From CAIKOD01 sp035505975 (GTDB lineage Archaea; Halobacteriota; Methanomicrobia; Methanomicrobiales; Methanospirillaceae): 8,732 nt of DNA. This document shows, piece after piece, positions 1 through 7,172 of the stretch. Made by a program: the position numbers and the translations under genes. Each line of letters opens with the position of its first letter. Position 1 is the stretch's first letter. The notes under the pieces were generated by a model. That model saw only the letters and a program-made list of their open reading frames with translations. It was not told the origin of the DNA and ran no database searches. The stretch spans positions 1-8,732 of the forward strand of contig DATJQJ010000057.1 of the NCBI GenBank assembly GCA_035505975.1, read 5' to 3'.

Positions 1-399
1 CAGTGCCCCTTCGGGATTTCCGGTTGCCAATAAAACTCTGCCCTGTTCGAGGAGGGCCGGAATATACGACGGATCCTGGTTCAGTGCAATATCGAACGAC
101 AGGAGCGATTCAGATGCCCGGCCCGCAGAAAAAAGTGCCGTGCCTTTATTCACGCGGGCCTGGAGGTTATTCGGATTAAGGGCCAGTGCGGAGTCGAATG
201 CTGCAATCGCCTCGTTGTAATGGTCCTGGTCAAGAAGGGTGATACCGCTGTTTGTCAGATTGGAACTTTGATCTGCATAAGCAGGAACTGCAAATAGAAC
301 AAGGACACAGAAAATGACCAAAATCAGGTACAACAATAATAATTTTTTAGATCCTCGTAACCGGAAATCATCCTGATCGAGTTTTCCCATGAAACTCAT
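1..399 (-). CDS. Exported TPR-repeat protein, C-terminus beyond window
   Basis: The reverse strand reads 133 uninterrupted codons to the window edge, so the C-terminal part is missing. After a charged N-terminus (residues 1-19) there is a hydrophobic segment (about 20-40) ending in AVPAYA before DQ, a good signal peptidase site near residue 42. Two tetratricopeptide repeats follow, about residues 46-79 (with NEAIAAFDSALALNPNN) and 80-113 (with SESLLSFDIALNQDPSY), and a third begins at about 114. TPR repeats mediate protein-protein contacts; here they would act outside the membrane, either released or membrane-tethered. I chose ATG 399 because it overlaps the upstream stop as ATGA and lies 10 nt after GGGAGG (410-415); the in-frame ATG at 390 is 19 nt from that site. 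It is co-directional and coupled with the membrane protein gene at 396-1127. The specific partner is unknown. Confidence 0.85.
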   Translation of the reverse strand, partial: MSFMGKLDQDDFRLRGSKKLLLLYLILVIFCVLVLFAVPAYADQSSNLTNSGITLLDQDHYNEAIAAFDSALALNPNNLQARVNKGTALFSAGRASESLLSFDIALNQDPSYIPALLEQGRVLLATGNPEGAL

Positions 400-1127
400 G
401 CAGGTACTGCCTCCCGGGGATCAGAATGCCTGTATTCCGGGAAAATTACCCTGACATCCGATCGCCAGACCATATATCCGATACATAGAAAGACTGCAAA
501 AAATCCGCATATCGTGAGCAGGACATCAGACATTATTACAAACTGAAGAGAAATGAGAATGCCAAGAATGGATGCGTGCTGGTAATGGAACTGCAGAATA
601 CGGGTGTCATCGATATTACAAGGGCGTACCGAACCTCTGATAATAGTCTCGTTAAAAGGGAATAATACCTGGATTCCCTTCATAGTGCAGAGGTCTTCGA
701 TGAGGTGAAGGAAGAGCCCTGACAGAATACCTCCTAGAATTACCAGAACCAAACGTCCCGGGATATTCTCCCGGAACAGAATTAACGGAATAGAGCTAAG
801 TCCTGCGAATATAATGAAGTATACGGCAATTCCCGGAAGAGAATGAGTCAGTCGTTTATCGTCAGGGCGTATATACACACCTGGGAATACTTTGTATATC
901 CAATGTATCACCGGAATACAAAGCAAAATGCCGATATGAACAATATACCAGGCAATTGTTTTTAAACCGCTCATTTTTGGTTTTTTCATATGGATATCAG
1001 GAAGGACGACCCCGACAACAGTTCCTGCCGATAATGCGACAATAAGCAGAGGATCAAACCTGAAGGTAACACTACCGATGATCAAGCTGCAGAGCAGGGC
1101 AAGGATGATGTGGTGGCGGGTGAGCAT
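396..1127 (-). CDS. YdjM/DUF457-like membrane-bound putative metal-dependent hydrolase
   Basis: This encodes a 243-residue multi-pass membrane protein with about six hydrophobic segments (roughly 8-42, 57-80, 97-118, 125-145, 186-205 and 206-222). The order of conserved polar residues fits the YdjM/DUF457 family (membrane-bound putative hydrolases): an N-terminal RHH (residues 4-6), LPDIH (42-46), THSLPG (94-99) and HLIEDLCTMKG (141-151) followed by LFPF. The scattered His and Asp residues are those expected to bind metal in that family, but no substrate is firmly known for it. The ATG at 1127 follows a GAGGT-like site by about 9 nt. Its TGA overlaps the ATG of the TPR gene, so the two are probably co-translated. 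A generic membrane protein is the alternative; the ordered His/Asp motifs make the family call likely. Confidence 0.8.
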   Translation of the reverse strand: MLTRHHIILALLCSLIIGSVTFRFDPLLIVALSAGTVVGVVLPDIHMKKPKMSGLKTIAWYIVHIGILLCIPVIHWIYKVFPGVYIRPDDKRLTHSLPGIAVYFIIFAGLSSIPLILFRENIPGRLVLVILGGILSGLFLHLIEDLCTMKGIQVLFPFNETIIRGSVRPCNIDDTRILQFHYQHASILGILISLQFVIMSDVLLTICGFFAVFLCIGYMVWRSDVRVIFPEYRHSDPREAVPA

Positions 1128-1442
1128 GGATAAATGACCTCATCCTGTCCCGGTTCAGGTTGCAACTGCCGTTTCAGGTACTATATTCTTACATTTTTTT
1201 CCAGTTGGAATGCTTCCTAACCGGACCGTACAATTCTGTGGGGTGTATAATCATATAAGTTTTAGTAAATACCATTTCTTTTTAGGAATAGTTAATTGAT
1301 TGTTGTTGATAGTTTTCTCTACAAATTTGGTGTCAAAAAAATTTATCGATAATTCAGACCTGAAAAAAGAAAGATACCGGATTTTTATGATATCTTCATT
1401 GAACAAAAATGATCATCTTTGATGAAAGTATTAAAGTAAATT
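1128..1442. other. AT-rich divergent intergenic region
   Basis: No credible gene is seen between the minus-strand membrane protein and the plus-strand transporter operon. The stretch is AT-rich with poly-T and poly-A runs, such as T7 at 1194-1200. It contains a short perfect stem, TCATC-TTT-GATGA, at 1413-1425, just upstream of the candidate transporter promoter. It should hold the promoters of both divergent units. Confidence 0.6.
1251..1260 (-). promoter_or_regulatory. Candidate TATA box for the YdjM-like/TPR unit
   Basis: On the reverse strand this reads ACTTATATGA, close to the archaeal TATA consensus. Transcription would begin about 25 nt downstream, near 1227, leaving a leader of roughly 100 nt. 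A second AT-rich candidate, GAATATAG near 1181-1188, would give a shorter leader, so the assignment is uncertain. Confidence 0.3.
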
Positions 1443-1488
1443 TTTTATAATTAACATTTACAAAAAGAAAAACAAAATTGTTAAATAA
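1443..1488 (+). promoter_or_regulatory. Candidate promoter of the ABC transporter operon
   Basis: Two TATA-like elements lie here: TTTTATAA at 1443-1450 and TTAAATAA at 1481-1488. The first predicts a transcript start near 1475, and the second one near 1510 with a short leader before ATG 1529. The 12-mer AATTGTTAAATA (1476-1487) also occurs in front of the pilin gene (8224-8235). TTAACA (1451-1456) and TGTTAA (1479-1484) form an inverted pair that could be a regulator site. Confidence 0.4.
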
Positions 1489-1528
1489 CGTAACTATGGT
1501 ACTATTTTTCACTAATGGTGAAATTGTC

Positions 1529-3190
1529 ATGAATATTCAAGATTTACGTTCAAGACCTCGTGGTGTTGTGTTTTTTCTCCTCTTCATCATCCTAATAATT
1601 GCCTTTTGTGCATTTTCCGGTTGTACCTTTGAAAAAACGCAGCTACAGCCCGTCACACAAAATCTCTCGCAACACCTTGCAACCGACGTAGTGATACCCG
1701 TGGATTTACCCTCCGACCTTGCCTCGTCCAATATCATGACAAAAAAGAACGGTGTGCCAGCCGGCTCCCTGATTTACGAGGGGCTTGTGACCAAGGACAG
1801 GATCGGCAATTGGATCCCTGTACTCGCCGAGAGCTGGAACGTTACAGATGATGCGAAGACCTGGACATTCCATCTAGTACACAATGCTAGATGGCAGGAC
1901 GGTGTGCCGTTGACCAGCGCCGATGTAAAATTCACCAATGATTACCTGAAAGCAAATAACCTGACGATGGGGTATGTCCTCTCGGACGTTGAATCGGTCA
2001 CCTGCCCTGACGATTACACTGTCGTGTTCACCCTCAAGAATTCGTACTCGGTTTGGCCCGACCGCCTTGCCCAGTCGCCAGGAATCGGTGTGTACCCGGA
2101 ACATATCTTCGAAAATATCACCAACCCCCAAACCTACCTGGACACCCAGTTCATCGGCTCCGGCCCGTTCAGGTACGACAGAAGTGAAGTAGGTTACTTC
2201 CGGGTCGCTAGGAATGATAATTACCGTGGTCCCGTTCCAAAAATATCGGGCGTGATCCTTAAACTGATCACGAACAAGGACAGCCAGGTGCTTGCCCTGA
2301 AGAACGGAGAGGTAGACGTGGTCAGCGGTATCTCTGCGGCAGTCGCCGACAGCCTCCGACAGGACCCCGACATCGGGATCTTCACGGTTAAGGATACGAC
2401 GGGGTATGAAATGGCGTTCAACGTGGCCCAGTACCCGACAAATATCACGCTCTTCCGGGAGGCGCTGAGCCATGCGGTTGACCGCGATACCATTAGTTCC
2501 ATCCTCGGGAACGCCCACCCTACCAACACCACGTTCCTGCTGCCCGGCGTGGCCGGCGATTATGTCGATCCATCAGAGATCGGGATGTACGATTACAACC
2601 TCTCGAAGGCCAGGGAACTGCTGCTGGAGGCAGGATTCGTTCAGGATGACCAGGGCACCCTCCGCGGACCCGACGGCAGGGCCGTTGAACTTACCGTCCC
2701 TCTCGGAGGAAAGGCCGCGGCGGGGGGTGTAAATGAAAAGGTCCTTACAGTGCTCCGCAATGACTTCACAAAGCTCGGTATCAAGGTTAATTCTGCATCC
2801 TACAGTGACGATGGCCAATACATGACGGCAATTGATAAAGGAAACGTGTTTATCGATGGGATGCCCGCCATCCTGCACGACGACCCGGACGATCTCGTCA
2901 ACTTTGCCCATTCCCCGCTCATGGAGAATTATTACCACTATAACAATACCGAGTTCAATGCACTTACTGTTGAAGTCAGGAATACCGTGAACCAGACCGA
3001 GCGGAGGGAGATCGGGTACCGGATGCAGGAGATCCTTGCCCGTGACATCCCCACGGTTCCCATCTGCAGTACCGACAGCTACATCGCGTACCGCACCGAC
3101 AGATTCACCGGGTGGGAAAACCTTTCCCAGTACCCGAGTGTCCTCGATCCGAGAGTCCTGTCGGCCATTACCCCTGTTGTCTCACCGTGA
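1529..3190 (+). CDS. ABC transporter substrate-binding lipoprotein, peptide/nickel family (SBP_bac_5)
   Basis: This is the ligand-capturing component of the importer encoded downstream. A basic N-terminus (RSRPRG) precedes a hydrophobic stretch (about residues 13-30) and the lipobox AFSGC with the lipidation cysteine at residue 32, so it should be anchored on the outer face of the membrane. The family-5 signature spans about residues 100-135 (AESW ... TWTF ... WQDGVPLTSADVKF). Later regions FREALSHAVDRD and LSKARELLLEAGF are also typical of DppA/OppA/NikA proteins. At 553 residues it is of normal length. I start it at ATG 1529, 7 nt after GGTGA (1517-1521); a TTG at 1478 would add 17 residues in front of the signal peptide and is unlikely. 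About ten N-x-S/T sequons suggest surface glycosylation. It is first in the operon, 40 nt before the permease gene. The ligand cannot be assigned. Confidence 0.93.
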   Translation: MNIQDLRSRPRGVVFFLLFIILIIAFCAFSGCTFEKTQLQPVTQNLSQHLATDVVIPVDLPSDLASSNIMTKKNGVPAGSLIYEGLVTKDRIGNWIPVLAESWNVTDDAKTWTFHLVHNARWQDGVPLTSADVKFTNDYLKANNLTMGYVLSDVESVTCPDDYTVVFTLKNSYSVWPDRLAQSPGIGVYPEHIFENITNPQTYLDTQFIGSGPFRYDRSEVGYFRVARNDNYRGPVPKISGVILKLITNKDSQVLALKNGEVDVVSGISAAVADSLRQDPDIGIFTVKDTTGYEMAFNVAQYPTNITLFREALSHAVDRDTISSILGNAHPTNTTFLLPGVAGDYVDPSEIGMYDYNLSKARELLLEAGFVQDDQGTLRGPDGRAVELTVPLGGKAAAGGVNEKVLTVLRNDFTKLGIKVNSASYSDDGQYMTAIDKGNVFIDGMPAILHDDPDDLVNFAHSPLMENYYHYNNTEFNALTVEVRNTVNQTERREIGYRMQEILARDIPTVPICSTDSYIAYRTDRFTGWENLSQYPSVLDPRVLSAITPVVSP

Positions 3191-3230
3191 GCACCCTGCG
3201 GTATACCATTTTTTCCGGGGATGAAGGCGG

Positions 3231-4211
3231 ATGCAGCTCTCGTACGTGGGAAAAAGGCTGGTCTATAGCGGTATTGCATTTCTTATCAGCATCGCGATCA
3301 CGTTTTTCATCCTCCACCTGATGCCTGGGGACTACATCACGAACTACCTCCTCTCGCTCGGCAATGTCCTCCCGAAAGAGACGGTGGACCAGTTTTACCA
3401 CCAGGCCGGGCTTGACCTGCCGCTTTCAGATCAGTTCTTCGTATACCTGCAAAACATCTTCACCGGGCAGTGGGGCTATTCCTACCAGTACAGTATGCCG
3501 GTTCTCGGCCTGATCGGGAGCAAGCTCTGCTGGACGCTCGTGATCATGCTGCCATCGACGGCGCTTGGGATCCTGGCGGGGACCATGATCGGTGCATATT
3601 CCGGGTGGAAGGCACGATCAAAGCGGGATCTCGCCCTCTTCAACATCATGATCATTATCCGAGCGATCCCGTCCTACTGGTGGGCGATCATGGCAGTCTT
3701 TGTCTTCGGGTATTACCTCGGGTGGTTCCCGATTGGGGGGTACACCGGAATATCCATTCTCTATACAGGCCTCGATGCCTTGGACGTCATGTACCACGCC
3801 GTTCTCCCCATCGCCGTCCTGACGCTGACGATTACCGCCGGCAACTATTACCTCGTGAGGAACTCGATGCTCTCCGTGATCGGGGAGGACTACATCACGA
3901 CGGCCCGTGCGAAGGGACTTGATGAACGAACCATCCTATGGCGCCATGCGCTGAAAAATGCCTTGCTCCCTGTGGTGACGATGGCCACATTCGAGTTTGC
4001 TGCCATCATCACGGGCAGCATCTTCGTGGAGACGGTCTTTTCATGGCCCGGCCTCGGCCTGCTCACATCAGAGGCGATCAAAGCCCGCGACCTCCCGCTC
4101 CTCGAGGGGATCTTCCTGCTCGACACGCTGATGGTGATCGTGGCGAATTTTGCGGCCGACATGCTCTATCCCCTGCTGGACCCCCGCGTGAAGGTGGGTG
4201 AGGATGAGTAG
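3231..4211 (+). CDS. ABC transporter permease, DppB/OppB/NikB type
   Basis: This 326-residue protein is one half of the membrane channel. It has six expected transmembrane segments, with the first at about residues 9-30 followed by the family-typical LHLMPGD, and a long extracytoplasmic loop containing WGYSYQYSMPV (81-91). The cytoplasmic coupling (EAA) loop is at about 220-247 (DYITTARAKGLDERTILWRH...), where an ATPase docks. The GSIFVETVFSWPGLG motif (262-276) and the C-terminal LYPLLDPRV are hallmarks of DppB-like permeases. ATG 3231 abuts GAAGGCGG, while a better-spaced GGGGATGA lies at 3217-3224; the N-terminus MQLSYVGKRLVYS fits the family. It follows the binding protein by 40 nt and its 3' end overlaps the next permease gene by 8 nt. 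Confidence 0.93.
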   Translation: MQLSYVGKRLVYSGIAFLISIAITFFILHLMPGDYITNYLLSLGNVLPKETVDQFYHQAGLDLPLSDQFFVYLQNIFTGQWGYSYQYSMPVLGLIGSKLCWTLVIMLPSTALGILAGTMIGAYSGWKARSKRDLALFNIMIIIRAIPSYWWAIMAVFVFGYYLGWFPIGGYTGISILYTGLDALDVMYHAVLPIAVLTLTITAGNYYLVRNSMLSVIGEDYITTARAKGLDERTILWRHALKNALLPVVTMATFEFAAIITGSIFVETVFSWPGLGLLTSEAIKARDLPLLEGIFLLDTLMVIVANFAADMLYPLLDPRVKVGEDE

Positions 4212-5025
4212 GGGGCTCCTGTTCCGGGCGTGTTGCGTTGTTCTTCTCTGCTACGTGGCGGTTGCGGTCTTTGCTCCATGGCTTGCCCCCTATGACCCGC
4301 TCGCGGTGACCGGGAAGCCGTTTACCCCACCGGACAAGGCACACCCCCTCGGGACCAATGCGACCGGCCAGGACATCCTGAGCCAGATGATTTACGGGAC
4401 CCGGGTGACCCTCCTCGTGGGCTTTGGGGCGGCCTTAATCTCGTGCACCCTGAGTACCGGTATCGGGGTACTTACCGGGTATTACGGGGGGATCCTGGAC
4501 GAGGTCTCAATGCGGGCGATTGACATCTTCATGACGATCCCGCTTTTCCCTCTTATCCTCGTGCTAACCCTTTTTTTCACCCCCGGGATATTCACGGTGG
4601 GGTTCCTCATGGGCATACTCGGAAGCACCCACGGGGTCCGGATTATCAGGTCCCAGGTCATGTCCCTCAGGCAGGCGAATTTTATCGAAGGGGCAAGGGC
4701 GATCGGTGCGGGCGATCTCCACATCATATCGCGGCACATCATACCGAACATCCTGCCGGTGGTGACCGTGAAGTTCGTGTCTTCGGCACAGAACTACCTC
4801 CTCATGGGGGTAGGGGTGAGTTTTCTCGGCCTCGGCGACCCGCTCGTGGTAGACTGGGGGCAGATGATCCAGGCGGCCTATTCATCCGGGGGGTTTGCCC
4901 TCGGGCTCTGGTGGTGGCTGCTTCCGCCTGGGCTTGCCGTCGTCGGGATATCCCTTGCCCTGGCCCTCATCGGTTACAGCAGTGAGGACGAGATCAATCC
5001 CCGCCTTGAGGTGAGCCAGATATGA
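4204..5025 (+). CDS. ABC transporter permease, DppC/OppC/NikC type
   Basis: This encodes the second channel subunit, 273 residues. It has a first transmembrane helix at about 8-26, then the family signature HPLGTNATGQDILSQMIYG (47-65) and TRVTLLVG. Further helices and the EAA coupling loop (about 160-185, FIEGARAIGAGDLHIISRH...) follow, with VSFLGLG (205-211) and the C-terminal WWWLLPPGLAVVGISLALA. I prefer ATG 4204, 7 nt after GGTG at 4193-4196, which overlaps the preceding stop by 8 nt. A GTG at 4198 would add two residues but lies too close to its ribosome site. It ends with TGA at 5023-5025, where the Shine-Dalgarno of the minicistron begins almost at once. Confidence 0.93.
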   Translation: MSRGLLFRACCVVLLCYVAVAVFAPWLAPYDPLAVTGKPFTPPDKAHPLGTNATGQDILSQMIYGTRVTLLVGFGAALISCTLSTGIGVLTGYYGGILDEVSMRAIDIFMTIPLFPLILVLTLFFTPGIFTVGFLMGILGSTHGVRIIRSQVMSLRQANFIEGARAIGAGDLHIISRHIIPNILPVVTVKFVSSAQNYLLMGVGVSFLGLGDPLVVDWGQMIQAAYSSGGFALGLWWWLLPPGLAVVGISLALALIGYSSEDEINPRLEVSQI

Positions 5026-5036
5026 AAGGAGCTACA

Positions 5037-5069
5037 ATGAACCACACGGGAGAGGGCCAGGCGGCATGA
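5037..5069 (+). CDS. Putative 10-codon minicistron (MNHTGEGQAA) coupled to the first ATPase
   Basis: AAGGAG (5026-5031) lies 5 nt before ATG 5037, near-ideal spacing, but 35 nt before the ATPase start, so it cannot sensibly serve that gene directly. The small frame runs MNHTGEGQAA and stops at TGA 5067-5069, which overlaps the ATPase ATG as ATGA. This suggests that ribosomes translate the short peptide and re-initiate on the ATPase. The peptide itself has no recognisable function. It may be only an initiation device, or a chance frame. Confidence 0.4.
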   Translation: MNHTGEGQAA

Positions 5070-6001
5070 AACTCCTCGATATCTCTGATCTCCGTGTCAC
5101 ATTCAGGAGCCCTGCGGGGAACGTCCGTGCCCTTGACTCCGTCGACATATCCCTTGATGCCGGGGACTCCTGTGCCCTCGTGGGCGAATCCGGGTCGGGG
5201 AAGACGGTTCTCGGTATGGCCATCATGCGGCTCCTGCCGTCCAATGCAATCGTGGAAGGCATGGTCCATTTCGGTGGACTTGACCTGGCATCCCTGGGTG
5301 ACCCGGAGATGCGGCGTATCCGGTGTGGGGAAATAGGGATGATCCCCCAGAACTCTGCGATGGCACTCAATCCCGTATTACCCATCGGCCGCCAGGTTAC
5401 CGAATCCCTCGTCCTTCACCTGGGGATCTCCCAAAAAGAGGCCGAGGTGACCGTCCTCACGCTGCTCCACCGCATGGGTATTCCCGACACTGACCATGCC
5501 CTGAAGCAGTATCCCCACGAGTTTTCCGGCGGGATGCGGGAGCGTGTCCTCGTTGCCATGGTACTCGCCTGCAACCCCCAGCTGATTATAGCCGACGAAC
5601 CTACCTCAGGTCTCGATATCCTCGTGCGACATCAGATGCTCGGTCTCCTTCGCGAGCAGTCCCGGGATAAAGCCCTCCTCCTTATCACCCATGACCTTGG
5701 AAGCGCCCATGTCCTATGCAGGCGAATCGCAGTGATGTATGCAGGTGAGATCGTTGAATCGGGACCCACTGAAAAAGTACTTTCCATGCCGATGCACCCA
5801 TATACCCAGGGGCTGCTCGCGTCGATCCCATCAGCAGGGCTTCACCCGATCCCCGGGATGAGCCCGTCCCCGGGGACCTTTCCCGCCGGGTGCCGGTTCT
5901 GCGACCGGTGTCACTCGGTGTTTGACCGCTGCCGGGTGGAGCATCCCCCCCTGAAAACGATCGACGGCATCCGACTCGTGAGGTGCCACCGGTATGGATG
6001 A
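5066..6001 (+). CDS. ABC transporter ATPase, DppD/OppD/NikD type
   Basis: This is a cytoplasmic ATP-hydrolysing subunit of 311 residues. It has Walker A GESGSGKT (40-47), a Q-loop with Q95 in GMIPQN, the ABC signature FSGGMRER (153-160), Walker B LIIADE (173-178), D-loop SGLD (181-184) and the switch His in ITHD (H209). The C-terminal oligopeptide-transporter extension (about 245-311) follows HPYTQGLL and carries cysteines 276, 279, 282, 289 and 307, in the region that can hold a [4Fe-4S] cluster in DppD-type proteins. One unusual point is Glu in the signature (MRER) where Gln (MRQR) is common. ATG 5066 gives the usual N-terminus, MKLLDISDLRV. Its partner is the next ATPase. The substrate class cannot be told apart between peptides and nickel. 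Confidence 0.93.
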   Translation: MKLLDISDLRVTFRSPAGNVRALDSVDISLDAGDSCALVGESGSGKTVLGMAIMRLLPSNAIVEGMVHFGGLDLASLGDPEMRRIRCGEIGMIPQNSAMALNPVLPIGRQVTESLVLHLGISQKEAEVTVLTLLHRMGIPDTDHALKQYPHEFSGGMRERVLVAMVLACNPQLIIADEPTSGLDILVRHQMLGLLREQSRDKALLLITHDLGSAHVLCRRIAVMYAGEIVESGPTEKVLSMPMHPYTQGLLASIPSAGLHPIPGMSPSPGTFPAGCRFCDRCHSVFDRCRVEHPPLKTIDGIRLVRCHRYG

Positions 6002-6029
6002 GGAACTCATTGGAGGGTCCGGGCGATGA
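5994..6029 (+). CDS. Putative 11-codon minicistron (MDEELIGGSGR) bridging the two ATPase genes
   Basis: The ATG at 5994 lies inside the end of the first ATPase gene in another frame, 8 nt after GAGGTG (5980-5985). The frame reads MDEELIGGSGR and stops at TGA 6027-6029, overlapping the second ATPase start as ATGA. This repeats the arrangement in front of the first ATPase. Here, however, GGAGGG (6012-6017) is well placed (8 nt) to start the second ATPase directly, so translation of this mini frame is less compelling. Confidence 0.25.
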   Translation: MDEELIGGSGR

Positions 6030-6835
6030 TCGAGCTTGAAGGCATCTCGAAGTCATATACCAGTGGATTTTTCCACAAACAGCGGAAGACGGTCGTGCAT
6101 AATGCCTCGCTTGCAATCGGGAAAGGGGAGACGCTCGGACTGGTTGGGGAGAGCGGCTGCGGCAAGACCACGCTCGGCAGGATTACCCTCCGGCTGATCG
6201 AGCCCACCGTGGGTAAGGTATGGTTTGACGGGACCGATATTACGTCTCTCTCCGGGAAGGCGCTCAGGAAAATACGCCCCAGGATGCAGATTGTGTTCCA
6301 GGATCCGGACACCGCCCTGAACCCAAGGATGACCATCGGGGACAGCATTGCCGAGCCGATCCATATCTGGGAGATTAATAGTCACGCCGAGGCTGATGAT
6401 CGTGTTCTCGGACTCCTGGAAGTTGTCGGGCTGCAACCAGAGCTGTTTTCCCGCCGGCCTTTTGAGCTCTCCGGGGGGCAGAAACAGCGGGCAGCCCTCG
6501 CAAGGGCCCTTGCACTCGATCCGGAGTTCCTCGTTGCGGATGAGCCGACCTCCGCCCTCGACCTCTCGGTGCAGGCCCAGGTCCTCTCCCTGTTAAAAGA
6601 GGTCCAGAAATCCCGGAATATGACCGTTCTGTTCATCTCGCACGATCTTGAGGTCATCCGGTGCATGACAGACAGGGTGGCTGTCATGAGAGACGGGGAG
6701 ATCATCGAGGTCAGGGATACTGCCGCTCTGTTCGCATCCCCCGGGCACCCCTATACCCGGCAGCTGGTCAGGGCCGCTTACGAGGGGGAGGTATGGTACG
6801 GGAAGGAGCGTGCGGGAAGAGGAAGAGTGGGGTAA
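6026..6835 (+). CDS. ABC transporter ATPase, DppF/OppF/NikE type
   Basis: This 269-residue second ATPase completes the importer. It has Walker A GESGCGKT (41-48), a Q-loop with Q92 in VFQDP, ALNPRMTIGDSIAEP typical of OppF/DppF, signature LSGGQKQR (148-155), Walker B FLVADE (168-173), SALD (176-179) and switch His H206 in ISHD. It ends soon after HPYTRQLVRAA with a short basic tail, and lacks the long cysteine-bearing extension of its partner. That length is close to NikE-like ATPases (about 268 residues), which slightly favours a nickel or short-substrate system but does not prove it. The start ATG 6026 follows GGAGGG by 8 nt. It is the last gene of the operon. Confidence 0.93.
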   Translation: MIELEGISKSYTSGFFHKQRKTVVHNASLAIGKGETLGLVGESGCGKTTLGRITLRLIEPTVGKVWFDGTDITSLSGKALRKIRPRMQIVFQDPDTALNPRMTIGDSIAEPIHIWEINSHAEADDRVLGLLEVVGLQPELFSRRPFELSGGQKQRAALARALALDPEFLVADEPTSALDLSVQAQVLSLLKEVQKSRNMTVLFISHDLEVIRCMTDRVAVMRDGEIIEVRDTAALFASPGHPYTRQLVRAAYEGEVWYGKERAGRGRVG

Positions 6836-6935
6836 ATTTCCTGTGGGGTTGTTATCGCCCGTAAAACCGCCCGTATTACCCCACCGGTCTCTCCCGAATG
6901 TCCAGGCTTTTCTGGCCGTGTTCGTTACAATTGCA

Positions 6936-6942
6936 TTTTTTT
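6936..6942 (+). terminator. Poly-T tract, candidate terminator of the ABC operon
   Basis: Seven consecutive T residues lie about 100 nt after the last ATPase stop. Archaeal RNA polymerase terminates on U-rich tracts without needing a hairpin, so this is a plausible end of the transcript. It could instead lie inside a remnant gene. Confidence 0.35.
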
Positions 6943-7046
6943 GCGGTCGGTACGATACTGCTGACTGTTTCCAGCACGATATTCCCCGGGCAGGGTTTCC
7001 CGGAATCTCCTTCAATCAGGAGTCTTGTGGACAGTCTCTATCCCTA

Positions 7047-7080
7047 CCGGGGTCGCCACAGTGGCGGGGCGTAGCCCCGG
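7047..7080. repeat. GC-rich nested inverted repeat
   Basis: CCGGGG (7047-7052) pairs with CCCCGG (7075-7080), and inside it CGCCAC (7054-7059) pairs with GTGGCG (7061-7066) around a single A. A competing stem is GGGGC-GTA-GCCCC (7066-7078). The mutually exclusive pairings could form a stable RNA or DNA structure between two converging transcription units. No known element was recognised. Confidence 0.45.
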
Positions 7081-7148
7081 GAACGTCGGTAATAAATGAG
7101 ACTGGCCGCGAATACAACCGTGAGAATCGATGCGGTTTCAGGAGGGCA

Positions 7149-7154
7149 AAAAAT
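7149..7154 (-). terminator. Candidate U-tract terminator of the toxin-antitoxin unit
   Basis: Six A residues on the plus strand give T6 in the reverse direction, about 20 nt beyond the toxin stop. This fits archaeal U-tract termination but is short, so support is weak. Confidence 0.25.
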
Positions 7155-7172
7155 TCTGGTTCACAGTATGAG

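Larger units (their letters stand above)
6836..7172 (+). other. Convergent intergenic stretch with possible gene remnant
   Basis: This lies between the ends of the transporter operon and the minus-strand toxin gene. Open frames crossing it on both strands look like chance. Reading NVQAFLAVFVTIAFF and then shifting one base at the T7 run (6936-6942) gives AVGTILLTVSSTIFPGQG and on to a stop at 7072-7074. That resembles a membrane helix plus an outer segment, so a decayed or frameshifted small membrane protein is possible. The region also holds a terminator-like poly-T tract and a GC-rich nested hairpin. Confidence 0.35.

Noticed and set aside
1478..1528. TTG start that would lengthen the substrate-binding protein by 17 residues
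   Set aside because: It places non-signal residues ahead of a normal lipoprotein leader, while ATG 1529 has a well-spaced GGTGA site.
1874..2518. Minus-strand open frame of 214 codons inside the substrate-binding gene
   Set aside because: It is antisense to a clearly conserved protein, a common by-product of GC-rich codon use.
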